NCBI GenBank assembly: GCA_947573445.1
Contig: CANPFR010000003.1
Location: forward strand, 62,001 to 126,000
DNA: 64,000 bases
Origin: an uncultured Clostridia bacterium
GTDB lineage: Bacteria; Bacillota; Clostridia; TANB77; CAG-508
Direction of reading: 5' to 3'
Below, piece by piece: positions 1-10,238 of the stretch. Made by a program: the position numbers and the translations under genes. Each line of letters begins with the position of its first letter. Position 1 is the stretch's first letter. Below the pieces are notes generated by a model, which saw only the letters and a program-made list of their open reading frames with translations, was not told the origin of the DNA and searched no databases.

Positions 1-3000
1 CCTAATTGTTTTCCATTTTTATCCAAAAATACTAAATCTTGTTCTGTTTCCACATTCTCTTTCAACTTCTTTACTGTTGTTTCAGGAGAAATCTTTGAAA
101 TATAGCCTCCTTCTATCTTATAAATTTTTGACGTAATTCCCTCTGGCTTATCTGCATCTTTTTCAATCCATGTAACAATTGCTTTTACTGTTCCTTTATT
201 TCCTGCTTTATCTACAAACTCAAATGTAAATTCTCCATTTTCTGTAAAAGTATATGTTCTGTTACCACCATTATTAACAATTGTTATTGATTCACTTTCA
301 TTTGACAAAGTCGCTACGACAGCATTACGTGTACTTTCTTGTGTGCTATATCTAATTTCTGCTGTTGGAGTAGTTTTGTCAATCCAATCTACTTCTGCAA
401 CATGCTCTTTTACTTCATAACCCTCTGTATCAGACTCATCTTTATATTCAAACGTAAATTTGCCATTTTCTGTAAAGGTATACTTATTTCGTCCCTCATT
501 ATTTGTAATTTCAACATTTACATCTTTATTACCAGTTGTATCAATTATATATGGGTTAATTGTTGCTACAACATCTTTATTGGTTGTGCTTGTAATATCA
601 TAAGTTATATCACTTGCTAAAATCTTAGTATCATTATCAATATAATCTACTTTTACACTTTTGCATAGTATATTATTGGCTTTATCAAGAAGTCTAAATT
701 TATAATTTCCACTTGTTTCCAAAACCTGTTCTAATGGATTTGATATCGCTTGTTTTAAACCTCTTAAAATTTCTTTTTCTGCCTCATCAGTTATTGTTAC
801 ACTATGACCTTCAGCATCAAAATACTCTTCATTGGTAACTTCTCCATTTGTTAACGTAGTTACATAACTTTCAACAGATGTAACACTTCCAGTTGTATTT
901 TTATAGATAATTTTTGTGATAATTCCATTTTCATCTACCTCAGCCACTTTAGATACATTACCTGAATTATCTAAATAGGTGATACTAGATATTTTTCCAT
1001 TTTCAACTTCAACATAATTCATTTTATGATTGTTTTCATCTAATAAATATACATCTTCGCTAATGTTATCTAATAAAATAAGTAATTTCTTATCAGCATC
1101 TAGTCTATAATTTACATCTGCTGTTGGACCATTTTTATCAATCCAACTAACTTTTGCAATACTAGAACCTGTATTTCCATTTTCATCTACAAACTCAAAT
1201 GTAAATTCTCCATTTTCTGTAAATACATAAGTATCATTTCCACCATTATTTGTAATTGTTATTTTTGTGCTTGGATTAACAAGTCTTGCTACTACATTAC
1301 CATTTGTTGGTTCGGTAGTACTATATGCAATACCTGCTGTAGGATGTGGATTCTTAGTCATATCTTGATACAAATTAAATGCTCTTGCTGCAAACCAATT
1401 TCCATTTGTTCTGTCAGCAACTATTTTTACATATTGAACTTCCTTTGGCGTATCAATTGCAAAATCTTGTGTAAAAGCTTTCGCTTGTTCAATTGTATTG
1501 GCTTGGGTAGGATAAGTAATACCCTGTCTACTTGTCAATACTTCCCAATTTTCACCATCCATACTTCCCCAAATAGTTCCATCAACAATTCTACCATTAC
1601 CACCACCAGCAGGTACAAATTCTACTGCTGATAAATATACTGGGTTATCTAATTTAATTGTAATAAATCTTTGCGTATCTGTTCCATTCCATGCTGAATG
1701 CCATCTTGTGTTATAATTTGCATCTAGTGCATTTGTCGCAGCTCCTTGATTAGCAGTCGCTTGAGTAGATACACTATTTAAAGTTAAGTGTGATACTGGT
1801 ATATATTTTCTTGTATCTGGTTGATTATCTTCTGTAAATTGATATAATTCTGATGCAGGACTTGTTAATTTTGTACCTGTTGCTGATTGTCGTACCTGTA
1901 CAGTTTTGTTACCTGACAAATCTGGAGAAACTACACTATATGATTTCCATTCGTCTTTCTCTGTATAACGCCATTGTGTGCTTAAATTTACACCAATAAC
2001 TCGATTCTCCAAATCATTTGCAAATAAATTACTTGGAAGTTCTTGCTCTGTAATATCTATTTTATACAAATTTTCTTCATCATAATTTACACCAACAATA
2101 TGAACATAGATGTCATTTTCTGATGTAATACTTGCAATTTGTTGTGGTGTTAACTGTATTTTGTGTTCCTCTTCTGCTGTAAAAGCAACTTCATTCCAGT
2201 CTGCATCTTTCCAATCTGCATTCTCTCCTTTTCCTGTTAAACAATAATCTAGACGCACTCCATTTCCGTCAAAACGGCTTGATAATACAATTTTACCTGC
2301 ATCTTCTCCATCAAATGAGAAAGTTGCAATTGTTTTATCTAAATTTCCTAATAAGAAATTAGCTTCTAATCTGGTAAGACTTGGTTGATAAACATAATAT
2401 TGGTCTGCTGAGTTATTAGGAACTCCAGTTCCTTCTGTTAAAATTCTTGTTTGTAAAAGTGTAAAACGATATTGATTTTCAATACTTGTTAAATGTGGTT
2501 TAATTAAATTGGTTAATTGTTGCATTGGTAGTGGGAAATATTTCAAATTCTCAGCTAACTCTTTCGCTAAATCAAAATATTCATTTTCAGTCTTGTTCTC
2601 ACTTGCATTGTATACATTAATTAAGCCAAGCCATGCATCAAGATTGATTGGTTGTATTTCTAATGCAGCACGATAAGTCTCTTCTTGTTTTGCTAAATCA
2701 TCTGTATAAGTATTCGCAAGCATAACTAATTTTTCACATTTTTCAAAATTTTCGTAATCATTTAATGCTTCTTGTGCAAGCGCCATATACACTACTTGAT
2801 AAGAACCTCTCGCATAATTTGTATTAGCATTTCCCCAATTAAGTAATAATCTTTCTCCTTTTTCTGAACGTGTCCAACCACTTACATCGTTATCAATATT
2901 CCAATAACCTCTTCCTTGAGCATCTTTTGTGTAATATAAAAGTGCTGCGTGTCCTGGCTGTCCAATAACCGTTGCTGGTATAGCATGAGTTGCACGAATA

Positions 3001-4574
3001 TTCGAACCACTTTTTGATATACCACCACAAACTGCTCCTGTTCCAAATTTATTTCTAAAATTCATCCATACTTTATATACTTTATTTTCTGTAGTTCCTC
3101 TTGTTATTGATATATCATAAGTTGGATTATTTTTACCACCAGGTATTGTATATCTTAAATCAAATAATCCTGTACCATTTACAGCAAATAACTCATTAAA
3201 ATAATCCTTATTTTCTTCATCATAGTAAACTGCATTTTGATAATTTGGATACACATATGCCATATGTGGATGAGGTGTCAACCAATTCGTATTTCCTGTT
3301 TGCTGTACTTTTTGTTGAACATATTCATTCAACCATAAAATTTCTTCATCATCTATGTTGTTATTCATTATATAACGCATTTCTTCCACTTGCAATGCTT
3401 CAAACCATGGTGTGTAATCGATACTATCATTTACTTTAAGTTTATCATTTTTATGCATATATTTGAATATCGCATAACGTCTAAGTGCATCAGATTGATT
3501 CTCTGTAACACCTGATTGCATCCATAAACCAACTCTTTGTGAATGTGTTAAAGCAATAGACATTGCCATCTTTTTGTATAAATATCCATAAGTCATATCT
3601 GGATACCATTTATTATTTAAACATTCGTTATTTGAAAAATCACTGCTATATTCATCATAAAGTCTAGAAAGTTGGGTTAATGAATTATAATAATTTCCTC
3701 CTTCAGGTGTACCACCCATTATATAAAGACGAATATTTTCTACATCGTTCATTAACCATGAAAACATTTGCCTGTTTGCTTCACTTTCACCTGAAAAACG
3801 TTTCAATGCATATGGACCTGCTCTTTTAACAAGTTCTCTTTGCAATAATGTTAATTCATAATCTCCAGTTATTTCTTGACCTTCATAATTTTTTAATATT
3901 TGGTCGTATTCCTCTATTGTTTTTATACCATTACTGTCATCATAACCTTCTTTAATTAATTTAGCATCTGCATAAACTGCATGGTCACTTGCATTTGCAG
4001 CTTTATCATCGGCATATAATTTTAAAAATCTTGCATTTCTAATATCAATTTTTACAAAAGTTGCATTTTTCCCTGGAGTTTGATCAATTGGTTGATCTCC
4101 TATTTTTGATTCCCAAGTAATTCCATCCTGTGAAGTAGAAATATCAAATGCAACACCATTTCCTCTTGTGGATGTTGTATTTAATCCAACATAAGCTGTA
4201 AAATAATCATACTCTGAATAATCTTCTAAATCATAAACTACTGTAGAAGTAGCATGAGCAAAAATTCCTTTTTCAAAAGTATAGTTTGCCCCTTCTACTC
4301 TCATAGAAAGTGCAGTATCATCTGGTGTTTTATCCAAAGAGATTTCTCTCCAAGCTACTGATGATTGATCTTCCACATAAGGAATATCCGATACATAACA
4401 AAATTTCTGTTCCTCCGTTAAAACGTGATTTCCAGATTCTCCCACTTCATCATTTGCAAAAGATCTATTAGAAACATTTGTTGATAAAAATATTACAAAC
4501 AATAAAGCAAAACAAATATTCATTTTTTGCCAAAAAGTAGCTTTAACCATCTTATTTATCATATGTTCCTTCAT
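1..4574 (-). CDS. Giant secreted carbohydrate-binding protein with transglutaminase-like core (partial)
   Basis: Open from the ATG at 4574 (AAAGGAGG site upstream) to the window edge; 1,524 codons are visible and the C-terminus is missing. A signal peptide covers roughly residues 1-40. About residues 60-200 resemble an NPCBM carbohydrate-binding module. The middle (about 250-760) looks like a transglutaminase/cysteine-protease fold with a plausible triad: Cys516 in GAVCGGIS, His542 in GQPGHAALLYY and Asp561 or Asp563 in NIDNDVSGW. About 924-1068 is an F5/8 type C (discoidin) domain. Then come three related Ig-like repeats with the core FTENGEFTFEFVD, and the visible end (YKIEGGYISKISPETTV) resembles segments that precede dockerin or wall-binding ends in clostridial exoproteins. 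It probably acts on extracellular glycan or glycoprotein. The enzyme role is inferred; the domain calls are by eye. Confidence 0.8.
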   Translation of the reverse strand, partial: MKEHMINKMVKATFWQKMNICFALLFVIFLSTNVSNRSFANDEVGESGNHVLTEEQKFCYVSDIPYVEDQSSVAWREISLDKTPDDTALSMRVEGANYTFEKGIFAHATSTVVYDLEDYSEYDYFTAYVGLNTTSTRGNGVAFDISTSQDGITWESKIGDQPIDQTPGKNATFVKIDIRNARFLKLYADDKAANASDHAVYADAKLIKEGYDDSNGIKTIEEYDQILKNYEGQEITGDYELTLLQRELVKRAGPYALKRFSGESEANRQMFSWLMNDVENIRLYIMGGTPEGGNYYNSLTQLSRLYDEYSSDFSNNECLNNKWYPDMTYGYLYKKMAMSIALTHSQRVGLWMQSGVTENQSDALRRYAIFKYMHKNDKLKVNDSIDYTPWFEALQVEEMRYIMNNNIDDEEILWLNEYVQQKVQQTGNTNWLTPHPHMAYVYPNYQNAVYYDEENKDYFNELFAVNGTGLFDLRYTIPGGKNNPTYDISITRGTTENKVYKVWMNFRNKFGTGAVCGGISKSGSNIRATHAIPATVIGQPGHAALLYYTKDAQGRGYWNIDNDVSGWTRSEKGERLLLNWGNANTNYARGSYQVVYMALAQEALNDYENFEKCEKLVMLANTYTDDLAKQEETYRAALEIQPINLDAWLGLINVYNASENKTENEYFDLAKELAENLKYFPLPMQQLTNLIKPHLTSIENQYRFTLLQTRILTEGTGVPNNSADQYYVYQPSLTRLEANFLLGNLDKTIATFSFDGEDAGKIVLSSRFDGNGVRLDYCLTGKGENADWKDADWNEVAFTAEEEHKIQLTPQQIASITSENDIYVHIVGVNYDEENLYKIDITEQELPSNLFANDLENRVIGVNLSTQWRYTEKDEWKSYSVVSPDLSGNKTVQVRQSATGTKLTSPASELYQFTEDNQPDTRKYIPVSHLTLNSVSTQATANQGAATNALDANYNTRWHSAWNGTDTQRFITIKLDNPVYLSAVEFVPAGGGNGRIVDGTIWGSMDGENWEVLTSRQGITYPTQANTIEQAKAFTQDFAIDTPKEVQYVKIVADRTNGNWFAARAFNLYQDMTKNPHPTAGIAYSTTEPTNGNVVARLVNPSTKITITNNGGNDTYVFTENGEFTFEFVDENGNTGSSIAKVSWIDKNGPTADVNYRLDADKKLLILLDNISEDVYLLDENNHKMNYVEVENGKISSITYLDNSGNVSKVAEVDENGIITKIIYKNTTGSVTSVESYVTTLTNGEVTNEEYFDAEGHSVTITDEAEKEILRGLKQAISNPLEQVLETSGNYKFRLLDKANNILCKSVKVDYIDNDTKILASDITYDITSTTNKDVVATINPYIIDTTGNKDVNVEITNNEGRNKYTFTENGKFTFEYKDESDTEGYEVKEHVAEVDWIDKTTPTAEIRYSTQESTRNAVVATLSNESESITIVNNGGNRTYTFTENGEFTFEFVDKAGNKGTVKAIVTWIEKDADKPEGITSKIYKIEGGYISKISPETTVKKLKENVETEQDLVFLDKNGKQL

Positions 4575-4714
4575 CTTAAATCCTCCTTTTTTATTTTTCC
4601 ATATTATCATTATATCACATTTGCGATGTTATGTGAACATTTTCTGTAAAATTTAATTCATTTTCCTTTTTTCACAATTTTGTCCATATTTTTTTCCATT
4701 AACCTCTCATTTTT

Positions 4715-5305
4715 AAGCCAACTGGGGTTGACTTAGTCACTGGTCTCATTATGCCAAATTCCCGTGCTTATCTTCAAGCACAAGCAATTGCCAATCAATT
4801 TCCAGATATTCCATTCCCAAGTGGTTGGAAAGCTAATATCGAAGGAATTGATCTAAATTTACAATTCCCTGCTGGTTGGGAACAAGCAAAAGAAATAAAA
4901 TATGCACAAGGTTTTGACAAACCTGCTCCCCGTGACTTTGTTGGTTTTGGCCCACTTACCGCTCCAGAATCTGTAGCCTTATACAATTTTACTCTACGCC
5001 ACAATTTCCATTTGATGATAACTTATCACACCCAAGGTCGTGTTATTTACTATAAATACCAAGACATTACACCACCAAATTCAACGCAAATTGCTAACCT
5101 TTTTGCACAAGTTTCTGGTTATTCTGTAGAAGAAGTGCCTACAAGCTCTAGTTTTGCTGGTTATAAAGACTGGTTTGTTTATTATTATAATCGACCTGGC
5201 TTTACAATAGAAGTTGGCCTTGGAAGTAACCCTATCCCCATTTCGCAATTCGACGGAATTTACCGTGAAAATTTAGGAATTTTGGTACTAGGAATGTTGC
5301 AATAA
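4715..5305 (+). pseudogene. 5'-truncated M14 zinc carboxypeptidase relic
   Basis: An open frame follows a TAA at 4700. It begins with a stretch (PTGVDLVTG) matching the NPDGVDLV region of M14 peptidoglycan carboxypeptidases and runs to a normal C-terminus. The substrate-binding His (HTQG) and the catalytic Glu (FTIEVG) are present. The N-terminal half with the zinc ligands HxxE is absent, and I find no upstream frame that supplies it. The first ATG is at 4751 without a clear ribosome site. Without zinc ligands it cannot be an active peptidase, so I call it a relic. A short non-catalytic protein from 4751 is less likely. Confidence 0.75.
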
Positions 5306-5313
5306 ACAGTTTC

Positions 5314-5340
5314 AAAAAAGGGTGAAAATGAATTCACCCT
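5314..5340 (-). terminator. Rho-independent terminator of the ftsH operon
   Basis: A perfect 8-bp stem (AGGGTGAA/TTCACCCT) with a 6-nt loop lies six bases past the ftsH stop. A run of six T follows on the minus strand. It also sits 3' of the M14 relic, so it separates convergent units. Confidence 0.85.
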
Positions 5341-5345
5341 CTACT

Positions 5346-7157
5346 TTATTTACTCATTATTGCCTCAAATTCATTTCCATCTATTTTCTCTTTTTCCATT
5401 AGTACATTAGCAACATCATGTAATTTACTCATATTTTGTCTCAAAATATCCTCTGCTCTTTTGTAAGCAGTATCAATAATATTTTTTACTTCAGCATCAA
5501 TCACTGCAGCAGTTTGTTCACTAACATCTTTATGTTGTGCAAAATCTCTTCCTAAAAATACTTCCTCTTGTCCAGAACCAAACATAATGGCTCCCACAAC
5601 ATCACTCATACCATACTTGGTAACCATACTTCTAGCTATTTTAGAAGCTCTTTCAATATCGTTACTTGCTCCTGTTGAAATATCTCCTAAAACTAAGCTT
5701 TCTGCCACTCTACCACCAAGCAATGAAACAATATTTTCTTCCATTTCGGATTTGCTCATAAATGACTTATCTTCTGTTGGACGATACATGGTATAACCAC
5801 CAGCCATTCCTCTTGGCACGATTGAAATTTGATGAACATTATCCTGTGTTGGCAAAAACCTACTAACCACAGCATGACCCGCTTCATGGAAAGATACCAA
5901 TTTTTTCTCTTTCTCATTAATAACTTTTGATTTTTTCTCTGGTCCCATTGTAACTTTTACCATTGCCTCTTCAATTTCCTGCATACCAATTTCAGATTTA
6001 TCTCTTCTTGCCGTTAATAATGCCGCTTCATTTAGAACATTTTCCAAATCTGCTCCAGCAAATCCTGCTGTATTTTGAGCAACAATACTTAAGTCAACAT
6101 CTGGTGCTATCTTTTTCTTTCTAGCATGCACTTCTAAAATTTCTTCTCTTGCTTTTACATCAGGAGCTCCTACTACAATTTGTCTATCAAAACGCCCTGC
6201 TCTTAATAAAGCTTTGTCTAATACATCAGGTCTGTTTGTTGCAGCCAAAACAATAACACCTTCATTTGGACTAAATCCATCCATCTCTACTAATAATTGA
6301 TTTAAAGTTTGTTCTCTTTCATCATGTCCACCACCAAGACCAGCACCCCTTTGACGCCCAACAGCATCAATTTCATCAATAAATACAATACAAGGTGCAT
6401 TTTTCTTAGCTTGGTCAAACAAATCTCTTACTCTAGAAGCACCAACACCAACAAACATTTCCACAAAATCAGAACCACTTATAATAAAGAAAGGAACACC
6501 TGCTTCACCAGCAACTGCTTTAGCAAGTAATGTTTTACCTGTTCCTGGTTGTCCTACTAATAAAACACCTTTTGGAATTCTAGCTCCCATATCAGTGAAT
6601 TTTTTTGGTGATTTTAGGAACTCTACAATTTCTTGCAATTCTTCTTTTTCTTCGTCTACACCGGCTACATCTTTGAATAACACTTTGTTTTTATCAGTAG
6701 AACTAATCATTCTTGCTTTACTTTTTCCAAATGTCATTGATGTTTTATTGCCACCTTGACTTGGATTCATCAACAATAACCAGAATACTAAAAATATAAT
6801 CAGAATAACAAATGGTGAAAATACGCTTAAAATTGCAACAAATGCTGATTCTTCATCTTGTGTAACAGTGATTTGTCCTTCTGTTATATAATTGGAAATT
6901 TCTTCCATAAAGGTATCCAAACTTGGTATGGTGACCTCTTTTACTTTATTGGCTGTCTCTGAATTTTTCTGTGTTGCATAAACTGTCTGTTTATCAGAAG
7001 AAATTTCAATTTCTGAAACTTCGCCTTGATTAATCTTTTGAATTAGTTCTGAATAATTCATTTTTCTGTCTGAGCTATTCAGTAAGCCACTCAATATTCC
7101 AACAGAAGCAATGATAATAATCAGCCAAATCGCTAATGTTTTAATTCCGCTTTTCAA
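5346..7157 (-). CDS. ftsH: ATP-dependent zinc metalloprotease FtsH
   Basis: A 603-residue membrane AAA+ protease that degrades misfolded membrane and short-lived cytoplasmic proteins as a hexamer. Two membrane segments (about 7-27 and 107-129) flank an external domain. The AAA module has Walker A GQPGTGKT at 202-209 (Gln where most homologues have Pro), a Walker B ending FIDEIDA and the second region of homology (TNRPDVLD). The zinc site HEAGH is at 424-428. Length is usual for Firmicutes, although the C-terminal tail is short. It is the last gene of the gdpP-rplI-dnaB-tilS-ftsH run. No hpt gene lies between tilS and ftsH, unlike in Bacillus. Confidence 0.97.
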   Translation of the reverse strand: MKSGIKTLAIWLIIIIASVGILSGLLNSSDRKMNYSELIQKINQGEVSEIEISSDKQTVYATQKNSETANKVKEVTIPSLDTFMEEISNYITEGQITVTQDEESAFVAILSVFSPFVILIIFLVFWLLLMNPSQGGNKTSMTFGKSKARMISSTDKNKVLFKDVAGVDEEKEELQEIVEFLKSPKKFTDMGARIPKGVLLVGQPGTGKTLLAKAVAGEAGVPFFIISGSDFVEMFVGVGASRVRDLFDQAKKNAPCIVFIDEIDAVGRQRGAGLGGGHDEREQTLNQLLVEMDGFSPNEGVIVLAATNRPDVLDKALLRAGRFDRQIVVGAPDVKAREEILEVHARKKKIAPDVDLSIVAQNTAGFAGADLENVLNEAALLTARRDKSEIGMQEIEEAMVKVTMGPEKKSKVINEKEKKLVSFHEAGHAVVSRFLPTQDNVHQISIVPRGMAGGYTMYRPTEDKSFMSKSEMEENIVSLLGGRVAESLVLGDISTGASNDIERASKIARSMVTKYGMSDVVGAIMFGSGQEEVFLGRDFAQHKDVSEQTAAVIDAEVKNIIDTAYKRAEDILRQNMSKLHDVANVLMEKEKIDGNEFEAIMSK

Positions 7158-7261
7158 CTTTTTTCCTCCTTCAATTTAATTATCGTTTTTATCTTAGCAC
7201 ACCAAAATTTGCATTTCAATACCTTTCTAAAAATGTCATATTTCTGTAACATTTCTATTTT

Positions 7262-8275
7262 TCAGTTTCTTACGGATTCGCAGGCTACAGACATTATTTT
7301 CAATTGTTTCTTTTGTGTTACAACCTTTATATGCTTGTTTGGTGTCAAATATTTGTTACCAATATTGTTATTACATAGCTTAATAATGTCATCCATATGT
7401 ATCTTTTCAATCCCTTTGGTTGTGCCAAATAATTTGTGAATTGAATACAAAATCATTCTCTTTTGTTCCACTTTTTCTAACTGATTAAATTTTTTTAAAT
7501 CCAAAATAATTTCTGTACCATTTAGGGAATCATCAAAAAGACAAATTTCTTGATAAATCGTATTCACCTTTTTTTGCCAATAATCCTCTTCTTCTTTTAT
7601 GATATCAGCTAATCTTTCCAAAGTTGTTATGATATTAGGATTGAATTCTTGTTCCAAATAAGGCAATACAATATTTCTAATTTTGTTTCTTGTATAACTA
7701 TTATCCTCATTGGATTCGTCATATCTTGCAACAATATTGCTTTCATTCAAATAAGCCTCGATTTCGAAACGCTTTGTTTTAAGAAATGGACGGATATACT
7801 TTCCACTTCTCATTTCCATCCCAATTAGCCCTCTTGTTCCTGTTCCTCTAAGGATATTCATGATAATTGTTTCAGCACAATCATTAGCATTATGAGCAAT
7901 CGCAATTTTATTGCTGTTCGTTTTTTCCATAACCTCATCAAAAAAATGATAACGAACCATTCTTCCCATTTCTTCTAAACCCTTTTTCTGAGATTTAGCC
8001 AATTCTTTAATATTAACCTGTTTGATAAAACATGGAATTTTTAGGCTATCACAAAACTGTTTCACAAATGTTTCATCCAACTTAGCATTTTCTCTCAAAC
8101 CATGATTCACATGAGCAACCAAAACCTCAAAATCAATTTGCTTTTTTAGGTTATGCAAAATCGTAAGCATACAAATTGAATCTGGACCACCTGAAACCCC
8201 TAAAACAATTTTATCGCCTTTTTCAATTAATTTATATTTTGTTACCAATTCATAAATTTTTTGTTCTAACATCAT
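7262..8275 (-). CDS. tilS: tRNA(Ile)-lysidine synthase TilS
   Basis: Modifies C34 of tRNA-Ile(CAU) to lysidine so that AUA is read as Ile. The N-terminal PP-loop ATPase motif SGGPDS is at 28-33, followed by the usual HVNHGLR and NANDCAETI blocks. A longer frame reaches 8350, but it would overlap the dnaB end. I choose the ATG at 8275 because of the adjacent AAGGGAAG site and because homology begins there; an ATG at 8272 is equally possible. At about 337 residues it is shorter than B. subtilis TilS, with a reduced C-terminal domain. An enzyme of decoding accuracy is relevant in a genome with unusual decoding, but nothing in the protein itself looks odd. Confidence 0.93.
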   Translation of the reverse strand: MMLEQKIYELVTKYKLIEKGDKIVLGVSGGPDSICMLTILHNLKKQIDFEVLVAHVNHGLRENAKLDETFVKQFCDSLKIPCFIKQVNIKELAKSQKKGLEEMGRMVRYHFFDEVMEKTNSNKIAIAHNANDCAETIIMNILRGTGTRGLIGMEMRSGKYIRPFLKTKRFEIEAYLNESNIVARYDESNEDNSYTRNKIRNIVLPYLEQEFNPNIITTLERLADIIKEEEDYWQKKVNTIYQEICLFDDSLNGTEIILDLKKFNQLEKVEQKRMILYSIHKLFGTTKGIEKIHMDDIIKLCNNNIGNKYLTPNKHIKVVTQKKQLKIMSVACESVRN

Positions 8276-8312
8276 TCTTCCCTTTTTTGTTTTAAAGTAA
8301 ACCTTAAATTTT

Positions 8313-9653
8313 CTAAAATTCCTCTTCGTAACGACGTTCCAAATTTGCAAATTTCGTATAACTTGACATCCAAGCTAATTTCACCGTTCCCGTTGAACCG
8401 CCTCTATGCTTTGCCAGAATAATTTCTGCTACATTTTTTTCTTCACTATCTTCATTATAATAATCATCTCTATAAATGAACATTACAATATCAGCATCTT
8501 GCTCAATTGCTCCTGATTCTCTCAAATCTGAAAGCATTGGTCTTTTATCATCACGTTTTTCAGCACCACGAGATAACTGCGATAAAGCTATCACTGGCAC
8601 ATCCAATTCTTTTGCTAAAATCTTTAAAGAACGACTAATCTCTGAAATTTCCTGCTCACGACTACTGTTTCTTTTTCCACTTCCTTGGATCAATTGCAAA
8701 TAATCAATTACAATCAAACCAATATCTTTCTCCATCTTTAATTTCCTACACTTTGCACGAATTTCCATGATAGAAATTCCTGCTGTATCATCAATATAAA
8801 TTGGAGCATCTGACAAAATGCTTAACGTTGAAGCTAATTTCATCCAATCATTGTCTTCAATCTGACCTGTTTTAATTTTATTACTATCTACCATCGCTTC
8901 ACTACATAAAATTCGGTTTCCAATTTGTTCTTTGGACATCTCTAAATTAAAAATTGCAACTGGAACTTTACGCTGTACAGCAACATTTGTCGCAATATTA
9001 ATTGCAAACGCAGATTTTCCCATTGCTGGACGTGCTGCTAAAATAATTAATTCCGATCCATGAAACCCTGATGTCTTATAATCCAAATCAGAAAAACCTG
9101 TTGATACCCCTGTTATATTTCCTTTTTGATTATACAACTTCTCAAGTTCTGCAAAAGATTCTACTAACACATCTTTAATCGAAGAATAACCAGTTGTATT
9201 TTTTTTCTGATTTAAATCGAAAATCCTTTTTTCTGCCATATCCAATACACGATCAACTTCCTCTGTCTCATCAAATCCAAGTGAAATTAGTTCATTGGCA
9301 GCTTGTATTAAATTTCTTAGCATATATTTTTCATCTACAATTTTGATGTATTTCTCAACATTAGCAGTAGTTGGAACTTTGTCTGGCAAAGAGGCTAAAT
9401 ATTCAATTCCACCAACTCTCTCAAAATTCCCCATCTCAACCAATTCTGCTTTCACAGTTATAATATCAATTGGTTCATTTTTCGCATATAAACTCAAAAT
9501 CGCAGAATAAATAGCCTTATTATCCTCACGATAAAAGGCTTCTTCTTTTAATAATTCAATTGCACTAATCACAGCATCTTTATCCGTAAGCATTGAGCCT
9601 AAAATTGCTTGCTCTGCTTCAATATCATGTGGTGGTATTTTTCCTACATCCAT
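8313..9653 (-). CDS. dnaB: Replicative DNA helicase DnaB
   Basis: A 446-residue hexameric helicase that unwinds DNA ahead of the replication fork. The N-terminal primase-interacting domain starts PPHDIEAEQAILGSML. The RecA-like C-terminal domain has Walker A ARPAMGKSA near 207-215, Walker B VIDYLQLI, and the DLRESGAIEQDAD block. Length and layout are canonical, and there is no intein. It lies 19 nt downstream of rplI and is probably cotranscribed with it. Its CGG trinucleotides all straddle codons. Confidence 0.97.
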   Translation of the reverse strand: MDVGKIPPHDIEAEQAILGSMLTDKDAVISAIELLKEEAFYREDNKAIYSAILSLYAKNEPIDIITVKAELVEMGNFERVGGIEYLASLPDKVPTTANVEKYIKIVDEKYMLRNLIQAANELISLGFDETEEVDRVLDMAEKRIFDLNQKKNTTGYSSIKDVLVESFAELEKLYNQKGNITGVSTGFSDLDYKTSGFHGSELIILAARPAMGKSAFAINIATNVAVQRKVPVAIFNLEMSKEQIGNRILCSEAMVDSNKIKTGQIEDNDWMKLASTLSILSDAPIYIDDTAGISIMEIRAKCRKLKMEKDIGLIVIDYLQLIQGSGKRNSSREQEISEISRSLKILAKELDVPVIALSQLSRGAEKRDDKRPMLSDLRESGAIEQDADIVMFIYRDDYYNEDSEEKNVAEIILAKHRGGSTGTVKLAWMSSYTKFANLERRYEEEF

Positions 9654-9672
9654 GGCTTTTTGTCTCCTTACC

Positions 9673-10119
9673 TTATAATGTTGTCACCATAACAGATAAT
9701 TTTGCCATAACGCCTTCATTTAGTTTGATATCCACTTTTGTCGTTCCTGCCACTTTGATGCTCTCAGGCAACAAAATTTTCTTTTTATCCACAACAATAT
9801 CATACTCTTTTTTTAGCGTTTCTGCAATCTCTTTTGCTGTTATAGCACCAAATAAACGCCCATTTTCCCCAGCTTTGACTTTAAACTCTAAGGTCATATT
9901 TTTCATTTTTTCTGCTAATTCTTGGGACGCTTTTTTGTCCTCACCTTTTCTAAAATTCTCTGAATCTTTTTTGGCTTTTAAATTATTCATATTTCCCATA
10001 TCTGCTGGAACAGCTAAATTCTTTGGAAACAAATAATTTCTTGCATAACCATCTGCTGCATTAATCACTTGGTCTTTTTTTCCTACTCCTTTGATATCTT
10101 GCTTTAGTATCACTTTCAT
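9673..10119 (-). CDS. rplI: 50S ribosomal protein L9
   Basis: A 148-residue protein with the N-terminal rRNA-binding signature MKVILKQDIKGVGKKDQV and YARNYLFPK, a long central helix (about 40-75) and the C-terminal domain. It binds 23S rRNA near the base of the L1 stalk. Bacterial L9 is known to restrain ribosome slippage and frameshifting, which makes its presence and normal look worth noting here. The ribosome site is GGAGAAAATA before the ATG. Confidence 0.97.
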   Translation of the reverse strand: MKVILKQDIKGVGKKDQVINAADGYARNYLFPKNLAVPADMGNMNNLKAKKDSENFRKGEDKKASQELAEKMKNMTLEFKVKAGENGRLFGAITAKEIAETLKKEYDIVVDKKKILLPESIKVAGTTKVDIKLNEGVMAKLSVMVTTL

Positions 10120-10207
10120 TATTTTCTCCTTTCCTGATTTATTTTTAGTTTTTTGCTATTATTGTATAATAAATTAAGTATTTTTTCAAGTAGTTTAGTT
10201 ATAAATG

Positions 10208-10238
10208 AATAGGGATACCATATCCCTATTTTTCTCTT
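10208..10238 (-). terminator. Hairpin between gdpP and rplI
   Basis: A perfect 10-bp stem (AATAGGGATA/TATCCCTATT) with a 3-nt loop sits at the 3' end of gdpP, with an A run before it on the minus strand. The T tract after it on the minus strand is weak, so it may attenuate rather than stop transcription into rplI. Confidence 0.5.

Noticed and set aside
9593..10036. 147-codon plus-strand frame opposite rplI and dnaB
   Set aside because: Shadow of rplI and dnaB; no independent support.
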